DNA from: Marisa cornuarietis
Lineage: Eukaryota > Mollusca > Gastropoda > Architaenioglossa > Ampullariidae
Assembly: GCA_004794655.1 (NCBI GenBank)
Contig: SMMW01000211.1
Span: forward strand, 248,001 to 312,000
DNA: 64,000 nucleotides
Reading direction: 5' to 3'
The notes below the pieces were generated by a model. The model saw only the letters and a program-made list of their open reading frames with translations, was not told the origin of the DNA and searched no databases. The position numbers were made by a program, and so were the translations under genes. This document shows, in pieces, positions 44,697-55,633 of this stretch (its first letter is position 1; each line of letters begins with the position of its first letter).

Positions 44697-47427
44697 CTGT
44701 AATAATACACAGCTATGATGAGCCTGAAGGAACAGTACATGCAGTAACACAGTAGTCAACTGTAATAATACACAGCTATGATGAGGTAAGGCTAAAGGAA
44801 CAGTACATGCAGTAACACAGTAGTTAACTGTAATAATACACAGCTATGATGAGGTAAGGCTAAAGGAACAGTACATGCAGTAACACAGTAGTCAACTGTA
44901 ATAATACACAGCTATGATGAGGTAAGGCTAAAGGAACAGTACATGCAGTAACACAGTAGTCAACTGTAATAATACACAGCTATGATGAGCCTGAAGGAAC
45001 AGTACATGCAGTAACACAGTAGTCAACTGTAATAATACACAGCTATGATGAGCCTGAAGGAACAGTACATGCAGTAACACAGTAGTCAACTGTAATAATA
45101 CACAGCTATGATGAGCCTGAAGGAACAGTACATGCAGTAACACAGTAGTCAACTGTAATAATACACAGCTATGATGAGCCTGAAGGAACAGTACATGCAG
45201 TAACACAGTAGTCAACTGTAATAATACACAGCTATGATGAGCCTGAAGGAACAGTACATGCAGTAACACAGTAGTCAACTGTAATAATACACAGCTATGA
45301 TGAGCCTGAAGGAACAGTACATGCAGTAACACAGTAGTCAACTGTAATAATACACAGCTATGATGAGCCTGAAGGAACAGTACATGCAGTAACACAGTAG
45401 TCAACTGTAATAATACACAGCTATGATGAGCCTGAAGGAACAGTACATGCAGTAACACAGTAGTCAACTGTAATAATACACAGCTATGATGAGGTAAGGC
45501 TAAAGGAACAGTACATGCAGTAACATAGTAGTCAACTGTAATAATACACAGCTATGATGAGGTAAGGCTAAAGGAACAGTACATGCAGTAACACAGTAGT
45601 CAACTGTAATAATACACAGCTATGATGAGCCTGAAGGAACAGTACATGCAGTAACACAGTAGTCAACTGTAATAATACACAGCTATGATGAGCCTGAAGG
45701 AACAGTACATGCAGTAACACAGTAGTCAACTGTAATAATACACAGCTATGATGAGGTAAGGCTAAAGGAACAGTACATGCAGTAACACAGTAGTCAACTG
45801 TAATAATACACAGCTATGATGAGGTAAGGCTAAAGGAACAGTACATGCAGTAACACAGTAGTTAACTGTAATAATACACAGCTATGATGAGGTAAGGCTA
45901 AAGGAACAGTACATGCAGTAACACAGTAGTCAACTGTAATAATACACAGCTATGATGAGGTAAGGCTAAAGGAACAGTACATGCAGTAACACAGTAGTTA
46001 ACTGTAATAATACACAGCTATGATGAGGTAAGGCTAAAGGAACAGTACATGCAGTAACACAGTAGTTAACTGTAATAATACACAGCTATGATGAGGTAAG
46101 GCTAAAGGAACAGTACATGCAGTAACACAGTAGTCAACTGTAATAATACACAGCTATGATGAGCCTGAAGGAACAGTACATGCAGTAACACAGTAGTCAA
46201 CTGTAATAATACACAGCTATGATGAGCCTGAAGGAACAGTACATGCAGTAACACAGTAGTCAACTGTAATAATACACAGCTATGATGAGGTAAGGCTAAA
46301 GGAACAGTACATGCAGTAACACAGTAGTTAACTGTAATAATACACAGCTATGATGAGGTAAGGCTAAAGGAACAGTACATGCAGTAACACAGTAGTCAAC
46401 TGTAATAATACACAGCTATGATGAGGTAAGGCTAAAGGAACAGTACATGCAGTAACACAGTAGTTAACTGTAATAATACACAGCTATGATGAGGTAAGGC
46501 TAAAGGAACAGTACATGCAGTAACACAGTAGTCAACTGTAATAATACACAGCTATGATGAGGTAAGGCTAAAGGAACAGTACATGCAGTAACACAGTAGT
46601 TAACTGTAATAATACACAGCTATGATGAGGTAAGGCTAAAGGAACAGTACATGCAGTAACACAGTAGTCAACTGTAATAATACACAGCTATGATGAGGTA
46701 AGGCTAAAGGAACAGTACATGCAGTAACACAGTAGTTAACTGTAATAATACACAGCTATGATGAGGTAAGGCTAAAGGAACAGTACATGCAGTAACACAG
46801 TAGTCAACTGTAATAATACACAGCTATGATGAGGTAAGGCTAAAGGAACAGTACATGCAGTAACACAGTAGTTAACTGTAATAATACACAGCTATGATGA
46901 GGTAAGGCTAAAGGAACAGTACATGCAGTAACACAGTAGTTAACTGTAATAATACACAGCTATGATGAGGTAAGGCTAAAGGAACAGTACATGCAGTAAC
47001 ACAGTAGTTAACTGTAATAATACACAGCTATGATGAGGTAAGGCTAAAGGAACAGTACATGCAGTAACACAGTAGTCAACTGTAATAATACACAGCTATG
47101 ATGAGGTAAGGCTAAAGGAACAGTACATGCAGTAACACAGTAGTCAACTGTAATAATACACAGCTATGATGAGGTAAGGCTAAAGGAACAGTACATGCAG
47201 TAACACAGTAGTCAACTGTAATAATACACAGCTATGATGAGCCTGAAGGAACAGTACATGCAGTAACACAGTAGTTAACTGTAATAATACACAGCTATGA
47301 TGAGCCTGAAGGAACAGTACATGCAGTAACACAGTAGTCAACTGTAATAATACACAGCTATGATGAGGTAAGGCTAAAGGAACAGTACATGCAGTAACAC
47401 AGTAGTCAACTGTAATAATACACAGGG
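44697..47427 (-). repeat. 63/68-bp minisatellite carrying a 3' splice site, ~41 copies
   Basis: The array begins at the first intronic base before exon 7. Each unit on the minus strand contains the acceptor GCTGTGTATTATTACAG, identical to that of the real exon. Two unit types occur. The 63-bp type has GAGCCTGAAGG on the plus strand; the 68-bp type has GAGGTAAGGCTAAAGG there instead. 63-bp units cluster at 44940-45480 and give a spurious 179-codon frame with a 21-residue period. After the true acceptor the exon reads AACTTGTGG, while repeat units read TTGACTACTG, so the homology stops exactly at the splice junction. Confidence 0.95.
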
Positions 47428-47704
47428 CAGTTCCAGACAGTGTTTGTACTAGCAGTAATACATTCATGTACATGACATACAAGGGATAATCCATACATAC
47501 ACATGTTGAAATAATTTCTCTCTCTCTCTCTCTCCCACACACATACATACACACACAATTTCCAGCAACAGTAGATACAGTTGGTAACTTTAGGTCACCT
47601 CAGTACAAGATTACGGCCAGTAGAGTTAATCAGGTAAATGTCACGTGGAATGAATGAATTGCGGTGACGATTTGGTTTTGCATACAGGCATCGCGTACCT
47701 ACAG

Positions 47705-48610
47705 CCAGACCGCAAGAGTGAGAACTCACATGTCAACACATGATCAGTAATAGAGAGGATGACAAGAGTGAAAACTCACATGTCAACACATGATCAGAAA
47801 TAGAGAGGATGACAAGAGTGAAAACTCACATGTCAACACATGATCAGAAATAGAGAGGATGACAAGAGTGAAAACTCACATGTCAACTCATGATGAGAAA
47901 TAGAGAGGATGACAAGAGTGAGAACTCACATGTCAACACATGATGAGAAATAGAGAGAATGACAAGAGTGAAAACTCACATGTCAACACATGATGAGAAA
48001 TAGAGAGGATGACAAGAGTGAAAACTCACATGTCAACACATGATCAGAAATAGAGAGGATGACAAGAGTGAAAACTCACATGTCAACTCATGATGAGAAA
48101 TAGAGAGGATGACAAGAGTGAGAACTCACATGTCAACACATGATGAGAAATAGAGAGAATGACAAGAGTGAAAACTCACATGTCAACACATGATCAGAAA
48201 TAGAGAGGATGACAAGAGTGAAAACTCACATGACAACACATGATCAGTAATAGAGAGGATGACAAGAGTGAAAACTCACATGTCAACACATGATCAGAAA
48301 TAGAGAGGATGACAAGAGTGAAAACTCACATGTCAACTCATGATGAGAAATAGAGAGGATGACAAGAGTGAGAACTCACATGTCAACACATGATGAGAAA
48401 TAGAGAGGATGACAAGAGTGAGAACTCACATGTCAACACATGATGAGAAATAGAGAGAATGACAAGAGTGAAAACTCACATGACAACACATGATCAGAAA
48501 TAGAGAGGATGACAAGAGTGAGAACTCACATGTCAACACATGATCAGAAATAGAGAGGATGACAAGAGTGACAACTCACATGTCAACTCATGATGAGAAA
48601 TAGAGAGGAT
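47705..48610. repeat. 50-bp minisatellite, ~18 copies
   Basis: Unit GATGACAAGAGTGAAAACTC followed by ACATGTCAACACATGATCAG and AAATAGAGAG. Units differ at a few positions (GATGAG/GATCAG, AACTCA/AACACA). The array abuts the 3' end of the Rex1-like fragment at 48611, and a reading frame of that fragment runs into it. Confidence 0.95.
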
Positions 48611-50060
48611 ACGGGAGGCCTTCCTAAGGATTTGCTGATGACAGAAAGCTGCCAAGTCCCTCTGCCTGATTCTGGTGATCTTGGAACAGATATTGGTTGT
48701 GGAACGAGGAGATGAAAGAAAAAGTGATGAGACTTTAATGAAGGACATACAGAACCGAGTGAGGATGACCGAGCTGACAGAGAAAGATTTGAGTTTCCGT
48801 AGGAGGTACAGGCGTTGTCGACTCTTACGGAGGATCATGTCTGTGTTGATGTCTCATTTAAGCTTGTTGTCGAAGATGGCACCTAAATATTTGTAAGAGT
48901 CGACTACCTCGTGGCATCATCATGGATAGTAATGATGACTGTCTCAGGCTTGTTCATCCGAAAGTCGAAGATCATTTCCTTAGTCTTTGAGGCATTCAAG
49001 ACAAGGAAGTGCTCGTCACACCAGCGGACAAAGTCAGGAAGAGCGCCACTGTGAACATGTTCATTATCATACAGAAGTGACAGGAGGGCAGAATCATCAG
49101 CAAATTTTATCAGAAAGCTCCTGTCAGTAGTGCTTCTACAACTGTTAGTATAGAGTATGAACAGTAGTGGAGACAAACAGCAGCCTTGAGGGGAACCTGT
49201 ACAGGTGACAACAGGGTCTGAGAGAAGACCGTTAACAGAAACTCTCTGCTGCCTGTTTGTTAAAAAGTCCAGAATCCAGAGAGTTAGTTGATGGGAGAGA
49301 TGGAAGTCTGACACTAGACTCTCCGCTAACAAGTGAGGTTGCACAGTGTTAAAGGCAGAAGAGAAATCAGCAAAGAGAAGCCTGGCATGAGCTTTAGGTT
49401 TCTCCAGGTGTTTGTACAGCGTATTTAGTATAAACAGCTTAGCATCATCGACACCTCTTCCAGGTCTATAGGCAAACTGCAGCAGGCCAAGATGTTGATC
49501 AACAGCAGTCATAACCTCGCTCCTTACGATTTTCGAGTGATTTCATGATGAGTGAGGTAAGAGCCACTGGTCTGAAGTCGTTGGGTTGACTGGGCCTAGT
49601 GATGTTTGTGACAGGCACAATGTGCTAAAGTTTCCAAATATCAGGAATGTGACCAGAATCTACAGACACCTGCAATAGATGTTGTAAAACTCCACTAAGT
49701 TGTTTGGCGCAGTAATGGAGAGTGAATCCACAGATCCCATCTGGACTTGGCATCTTGTTAACATTTACTCGCCTCAAGAGATCTTCGACAGAGGAGTGGG
49801 CAATCACCAACCCATACTCAGGGACCAGAGACTGTTTTAGTGCAGAAACATTGAGAGACAAGTCATGTTTCTCAAAGCGGGCATAACAAGAATTATGCAC
49901 GTTCTTTGCGATTAACAGAGGACATATTCTTAATACCAGGCCATGCTGCCCTGAGGTCACCACTACTGAACTCCAGCTCAACTTTATCTTTGTACGTTTT
50001 CTTAGTCTCCCTAATGGCATCCCGCACCTCCCTGTTCGCTACTTTTTTGTCATGTACAGT
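48611..50060 (-). mobile_element. Rex1-like non-LTR retrotransposon fragment (RT), broken
   Basis: The minus strand carries reverse transcriptase pieces in three frames. The first runs REVRDAIRETKKTYKDKVEL through KMPSPDGICGF (50045-49625). The second contains FAYRPGRGVDDAKLF, LLFADFSSAFNTVQPHLL, TGSPQGCCLSPLLFILYTN and the catalytic FADD in LIKFADDSALL (49512-48904). The third is the carboxyl part with RQRLYLLRKLKSF and ICSKITRIRQRDL (48838-48611). The ADFSSAFNT, DFLTNRQQRV and RQRLYLLRKL motifs are those of Rex1/Babar-type elements. Frameshifts near 49520-49625 and 48904 make it inactive. Endonuclease and 5' end are missing. Confidence 0.88.
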
Positions 50061-50104
50061 TCCAGTATAAAATATATGCTTCTTATTGTTCAATACAGAT
50101 TTGA

Positions 50105-50280
50105 GTTCCAGTAAATTGCAGTAACACAGTACTCAACAGTAATAAGATAATACACAGCTATGATGAAGTACAGTACAGATGAAGGAACAGTACACACTAA
50201 CAGTTCTAAAATGTAATAAGCTAATACACAGTAAACAAGGATAAAAAAAAGGATCAAGATTAAGCTGCTCTCCACAGCTA
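50105..50280 (-). repeat. Diverged copies of the 63/68-bp splice-site repeat
   Basis: TTGCAGTAACACAGTACTCA, TACACAGCTATGATGA and GAAGGAACAGTACA occur in the same order as in the main array at 44697-47427. The spacing is altered and there is a second partial unit. This places related units on both sides of the 47.4-50.1 kb block. Confidence 0.8.
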
Positions 50281-50320
50281 TGATGGCCTATTATATCTTA
50301 TTTTTCACATCAGGCCATAC

Positions 50321-50534
50321 CTCTGAACTCCCTCCATTGCAGATCCGAATTTTCATATAGCATGGCATATCGTTCCACTCGTTGAAATACATCACCCCAC
50401 AAAGCATTCATCTTCATGAGTGAACGTGCCAGTTCCTGCAAGGAGCCTGAGGGGGCCCTGTTCAGCATCTCATTGGCCCTCTCGTTAATCTTGTTGACTT
50501 CAGTCTGCTGCTCATTCACTTCCTTCTTCAAGGC
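50321..50534 (-). CDS. DMD: Dystrophin rod exon 6 of window
   Basis: 214 bp. It starts in phase 0 (ALKKEVNEQQTEVNKINERA) and ends one base into a codon after LQWREFR, so its 3' junction is the only phase-1 junction in the set. MLNRAPSGSLQELARSL and MNALWGDVFQRVERY match VIAQAPPVAQEALKKEL and the following tryptophan helix. The donor is GTATGG and the acceptor GTTCACAG. Confidence 0.95.
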
Positions 50535-53340
50535 CTGTGAACATACAAACAAGCTTTTAACTTTCTGCCACTCATGTCAGTCAATCTGTGGGTCTATGAG
50601 CATGTTTTCTTAACATCCACCCAGTCATTCATGCCAGTCTGTGGACTCCTGACCAATGCTCTCAATATCCACCCAACCATGCCAGCCCCTGGGCTTTCAT
50701 ATGCACCACAGAAATACAGCAGCACTGGTTTGACAGAAAACGGTCTCAAGCATCTGGAGCTGCAAAGTAAATTCTTAACTGATGTGATGCACAAAAAGAG
50801 GTACAAAGTTTGAGAGCGAGAATAACTGCTTCCACCTAAAGATAATGTGGCACTGTGGGTGAATCACACAAAAAGTGTGAAGTGAGAACCCCCCCCCCCC
50901 GTGATGCCAGTTCTCTCTGTATGTCAGGGGCACTGAATGACACTTCTGAAAGTTAAGAGACCTGTGTACCAACACACTGGTCAATAAATACCTTTGCATC
51001 TCATATTCAGAGGGCCACACAGGCCTCCTGGTCCAGTGTGGAGCTGTCTGATAGTTGTAAATACCCTAAAAATGTCGTGGAGTCTTTTGCTTATTGCAAA
51101 TTGTGATAACACTGAGTGGCTGATCTGATGAGATTCCTTTGACAATGAGATATCCAGAGCACATAGGAACACATTGACTCTCACTTCATCTTCACTTTCA
51201 AAGAAGGTGCTCTTTCTCTGTAGCATTTTCCTTATTTGAAAGGGTTTTGGTTGCCTATAGTTTAAGCACTGGAAGGTCACTCTTCCTGCTCCCCACAAAC
51301 CATGTAGTCCAAGAAGGAAATGAAGCCAAGCAGTTCCACAAAAAAGTATTTCCAGCAGGGCCATACCAGGGCTACAGGAGGAATATACTCTGGTCTATGG
51401 ATATACAGACCAGATTGACCCTGGCTGTAACCTTCTAAAAAAGCATGAGCAGTTGATTGATTGGTGTGTGGGCCACACCAACCTCCCATCAAGAAGAAGT
51501 CTGGGTCAAAGAGTTGTAATCCATCAAGGACCTCAACCTTCAGGATCCCATCACCCTCCAGACACGGCTTGCCATGTAGAATAAATGCAGGGTCCTGAAG
51601 GAGATGGAAAAAGAGACCAAAGGAAAAGAAGGTGTGATGGAAAAAGGAAGAGAGAAGACAAGAATAATAAAACAGGGTAGGAGGTGAAGAGCTGGTTGGA
51701 AAAGAATATAGATAAAAAGGCCAGTAACTGAGAAAAAAGAAAAGCCAAAGAGAAAGGGGTGCGCCAGCAAGAGAGGCTGGGTGTTCATCCGTGGCACAAA
51801 AAGCCAGGCACACAGGTCCTCACAACAAAACTAGCCCCACGAAAAGTCTGTCTCTAAGACCACTCTCCCCAATGACTAAAAGGTTATAGGACGTTCATCC
51901 TATAGCTGTTAAGTATGAGGGTCTGTGAATGTGATCTATCTGTGTAGGCAGTGTTACGTCTTTAAGACATTCACTTTATGCTGTCACGATAGTTTGCATC
52001 AACAGGAGATCTGATTTTTTTATTTCCCTAAAAAATTTTTAACTCTATGCAGCACCCTCAACTTCGAAAATACAAGATCAAATGCTGCCAACTGTATCAT
52101 TACACTCAGTTTATTTTAAAACTGTACATTAAAAAATATTTTATTATTTTAGGAGTACTTAAAAATGATTGAAAATTGATGTAATTGTACTCAATAACAT
52201 TAAAAAAAATAATATGTGTGTAAAACAAAGAGGAGGATGACAAAAAGGACCGCAAGGTTTCCCATCTTTTTGCTTTTACAACACGAACACATTGGTTTGA
52301 GCGGCTCTTTGATTTCGATTTCAGATCTAGTCAAAAATATCTGATTCTGATTCCGAAAGGTTTTATTCAGATGATGATTTTTTTTGTTGTCTCTGGTGAA
52401 AGAATGTGTCGAAATAAAAAGAAAATAGTCTTATTTCTCCAAACAATGCAATAATTGTTTGTGAGAAAAATATGCAAGTTGAAGTCTTGTTCATTTTTAT
52501 AATCGCTAACAGTTACTAATAATGTCTCAAATAATGTACCTTGCATTAATTTATACAAAAATAAATTTTTGCTATGATTGCATTTGTAAGACCTTGACCA
52601 TTTTTGTCCTCATTTTGCACTTGGAAAGAAAGATTTTGTGATATAACCAGTGTACACATTTAAACAGTAATATCTTTGGCAAAGGTTAAAATTAAATAAA
52701 AATGTGGTATTCTAAGGAGAATTGGATACACATTAAGATTTGTTATATCTACAATGTATTGTCTCAAGGCAACAAAACCTTCCTTCTTTGTTGATCATTG
52801 GCATTTAGCACACCATGCTAACAACTATTATTCATAATTATATTAAAGATATTTCAATTCCTGTGATTCCTTTGGCTTTTTCTGTTTAATATCATAAATG
52901 TTTATTTATTTTTCTTCAATTTGGTATACAACAAGTCTACTTTTGCAATATATTTGCACTTGATCAGCAAGCTTTTGCAACACAACCCAAAACAAGGTAG
53001 CAGAGCGCCCCAAACCTCCACTATAGTAAGAGTTAAACTGACGTGTTCCAAATTTTGTTAGATTTTACTGCCGCTGAGTATATGTGAGTCTATGTGTTGC
53101 CTGATGTGTGATATTGAACTATTATTCAAAATTGCTGCTTCATGACTTTCGCCCTGTATCAATACATGTGACTATTATTGGACTGACATTTTTTCTCATA
53201 GTCCAACTTTTACACAACTACAAGCACAAGTACTCCAGCAACAGCAACAGACACAGACTGCCCATTCTTATTACACATGTTATACTCATTCTCTGTATCT
53301 TCTGTTGAAATCCACTATTTAGCAATTTTCTAGCACTGAC
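50535..53340 (-). other. Dystrophin intron, 2.8 kb, mostly unassigned
   Basis: The intron has no array. Positions 51770-51900 share a stretch (CCTCACAA, CCCA.GAAAA, TCTCTAA) with 4520-4600, so a dispersed repeat family is likely. A minus-strand open frame of 178 codons at 51277-51813 has no recognisable domain. The AT-rich 51950-53300 shows nothing I can name. The C-run at 50890-50899 may be assembly-sensitive. Confidence 0.5.
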
Positions 53341-53571
53341 CTTAAACTTTTTTATCTTGACCTGCAAGTCGCTGGGGCTGAGAATGGCGTAGTCCTTGTT
53401 GGCTAGATCCTGCTTCAGACCAGCCAGCCACAAAGATGTTGCTTCGATACGGTCATAGATATCCTGACTGTTTGTCAACTGCTCTGTCAGTCTCTCGTTC
53501 TGTTCTGTGGCTAATGCTACCACCTCCTCCCACCTTGCGTTCAAAGCTGCCACCTCTGCCTTGAGTTTTTC
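53341..53571 (-). CDS. DMD: Dystrophin rod exon 5 of window
   Basis: 231 bp, 77 residues, phase 0 both ends. Helix C tryptophan is in LNARWEEVVALATEQNERL. The next repeat starts with IEATSLWLAGLKQDLANKDY, and the exon ends DLQVKIKKFK. It matches ELNTQWDHMCQQVYARKEAL and the following EMHEWMTQAEEEYLERDFEY. The acceptor is TTGTTACAG and the donor GTCAGT. Confidence 0.95.
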
Positions 53572-53699
53572 CTGTAACAATGATCATCACCTTTTCCTAA
53601 AATAATCATTTTTTTATGTGAAAATAATCTAAAATGATCCTGCAAAAATAATGAACAGTTCTTCCCTGTAGGAATTCATCAGTCTTGGGAAGTGAAATA

Positions 53700-55490
53700 G
53701 TTGTATATATATATAGTGAGTAATGTGTATAGATAAGAGAGCAGTGTGTGCATATATGTGTAGATATAGTGAGCAGTGTGTGCATATACATATAGTGAGT
53801 AGTTTTTTTTTTTAATTGGTGTTTTACGCCGAGCCAGCAACTAAGGCTACATCACGGCGAGGCAGCCAGCCCTGTAAACAGATGCGACATACAGAGAAAG
53901 AACAGCGTGCCCAAGACGAGAACTGAACCCAGGACAGTCAACCTTCACTGTATTGGTGACAGGCGCTAACCGTTGCACCACCGGACCGCCTTATAGTGAG
54001 TAGTGTGTATGTATAGTGAGCAGTATGTGTATATAGTGAGCCATATGTATATATACATAGTGTGCAGTGTGTATATACATATAGTGAGTAGTTTGTATGT
54101 ATAGTGAGCAGTATGTGTAGATATAGTGAGCCATATAAATATATAGAGAGAGTGAGCAGTTAGTGTGTATATACATATAGTGAGTAGTGTGTATGTATAG
54201 TGAGCAGTATGTGTATATAGTGAGCCATATGTATATATACATAGTGAGCAGTGTGTATATACATATAGTGAGTAGTGTGTATGTATAGTGAACAGTATGT
54301 GTAGATATAGTGAGCTATATATAGAGTGAGCAGTGTGTATATACATATAGTGAGTAGTGTGTATGTATAGTGAGCAGTATGTGTATATAGTGAGCCATAT
54401 GTATATATACATAGTGAGCAGTGTGTATATACATATAGTGAGTAGTGTGTATGTATAGTGAACAGTATGTGTAGATATAGGTGAGCTATATATATAGAGT
54501 GAGCAGTGTGTATATACATATAGTGAGTAGTGTGTATGTATAGTGAGCAGTATGTGTATATAGTGAGCCATATGTATATATACATAGTGAGCAGTGTGTA
54601 TATACATATAGTGAGCAGTGTGTATATACATATAGTGAGTAGTGTGTATGTATAGTGAGCAGTATGTGTATAGTGAGCGCTCTCTATATATAGAGTGAGC
54701 AGTGTGTATATACATATAGTGAGTAGTGTGTATGTATAGTGAGCAGTATGTGTATATAGTGAGCCATATGTATATATACATAGTGAGCAGTGTGTATATA
54801 CATATAGTGAGTAGTGTGTATGTATAGTGAGCAGTATGTGTATATAGTGAGCCATATGTATATATACATAGTGAGCAGTGTGTATATACATATAGTGAGC
54901 AGTGTGTATATACATATAGTGAGTAGTGTGTATGTATAGTGAGCAGTATGTGTATAGTGAGCGCTCTCTATATATAGAGTGAGCAGTGTGTATATACATA
55001 TAGTGAGTAGTGTGTATGTATAGTGAGCTGTATGTGTATATAGTGAGCCATATGTATATATACATAGTGAGCAGTGTGTATATACATATAGTGAGTAGTG
55101 TGTATGTATAGTGAGCAGTATGTGTATAGTGAGCGCTCTCTCTATATATATAGAGTGAGCAGTGTGTATATAAATATAGTGAGTAGTGTGTATGTATAGT
55201 AGCAGTATGTGTATATAGTGAGCTATATATATAGAGTGAGCAGTGTGTATATACATATAGTGAGTAGTGTGTAGATATAGTCTGCTATATATATAGTCAG
55301 GAGTGTTGTGTACATATAGTGAGGAGTGTTGTGTGTATATATATAATGTATATATAACATGTAGACATAGTGAGCAGTGTATATATATAGTGAGCAGTGT
55401 ATAGTGAGCAGTGTGTATATATTGTGAACAGTTTGTATGTATATAGTAAGCAGTATGTGTGTGTATATATGTATAGTGTATATAGTGAGA
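53700..55490. repeat. TA-rich compound minisatellite with palindromic cores
   Basis: It is built of TATAGTGAGCAGT, TATAGTGAGTAGTGTGTATG and TATAGTGAGCCATATGTATA blocks. Combined periods are about 86 bp, with longer blocks recurring at about 54040, 54240, 54420, 54590, 54780, 54870 and 55070. Two perfect palindromes recur, ATGTATATATACAT and CTCTATATATAGAG. Long frames of 190-301 codons on the minus strand arise only from the repetition. Unit order differs between blocks, so the array has been reshuffled by unequal exchange. Confidence 0.93.
53804..53991 (-). mobile_element. tRNA-derived SINE, full length
   Basis: The minus strand starts GGCGGTCCGGTGGTGCAACG, with an A-box-like TGGTGCAACGGTTAGCG. 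A B-box-like GGGTTCAGTTC follows about 50 bases later. The body is followed by the tail GATGTAGCCTTAGTTGCTGG then CTCGGCGTAAAACACC and a poly-A run. A 13-bp direct repeat TATAGTGAGTAGT flanks it (53791-53803 and 53992-54004). The target array contains this motif elsewhere, so the duplication is suggestive rather than decisive. Confidence 0.88.
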
Positions 55491-55537
55491 GGTGGGTATT
55501 AACCCTTCACTATGACATGATGACAGACAGCACTTAC

Positions 55538-55633
55538 TCTGAACTGTGGCTCAGCCTCATCCATGAAAGACTCAGCAATGGAGTTGATGCTGCGCACATT
55601 CAGCTGCAGGGTCTTGATGTCCTCCTGCACACC
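55538..55633 (-). CDS. DMD: Dystrophin rod exon 4 of window
   Basis: 96 bp, 32 residues, phase 0 both ends, the smallest exon seen. It starts GVQEDIKTLQLNVRSIN and ends FMDEAEPQFR. It corresponds to LVSDIQTIQPSLNSV through NEAEPEF. The donor is a consensus GTAAGT and the acceptor is TCTTCTCAG. Confidence 0.95.

Larger units (their letters stand above)
47428..50320 (-). other. Rest of intron between exons 6 and 7: mixed repeats
   Basis: This part of the intron holds a CT/CA microsatellite near 47515-47555, a 50-bp array (47705-48610), a Rex1-like LINE fragment (48611-50060) and a diverged copy of the junction-derived repeat (50105-50280). Positions 47560-47700 are unassigned. Confidence 0.75.
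53572..55537 (-). other. Dystrophin intron between exons 4 and 5
   Basis: 1.97 kb, almost wholly made of a TA-rich array (53700-55490) into which a SINE (53804-53991) has inserted. Confidence 0.85.

Noticed and set aside
44928..45467. 179-codon frame with a 21-residue repeat
   Set aside because: It is a translation of 63-bp units of the acceptor-derived satellite; the frame is lost wherever 68-bp units occur.
51277..51813. 178-codon minus frame as a gene
   Set aside because: No domain, no splice partners, overlapping frames on both strands, and it lies in a dystrophin intron; possibly an old repeat.
53920..53990. A functional tRNA gene
   Set aside because: The tRNA-like head lacks a complete cloverleaf and continues into a SINE body with a poly-A tail; a second copy has the same layout.
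53966..55256. Frames of 190-301 codons rich in Tyr, Ile and Thr
   Set aside because: They are by-products of the TA-rich array, overlapping in different frames.
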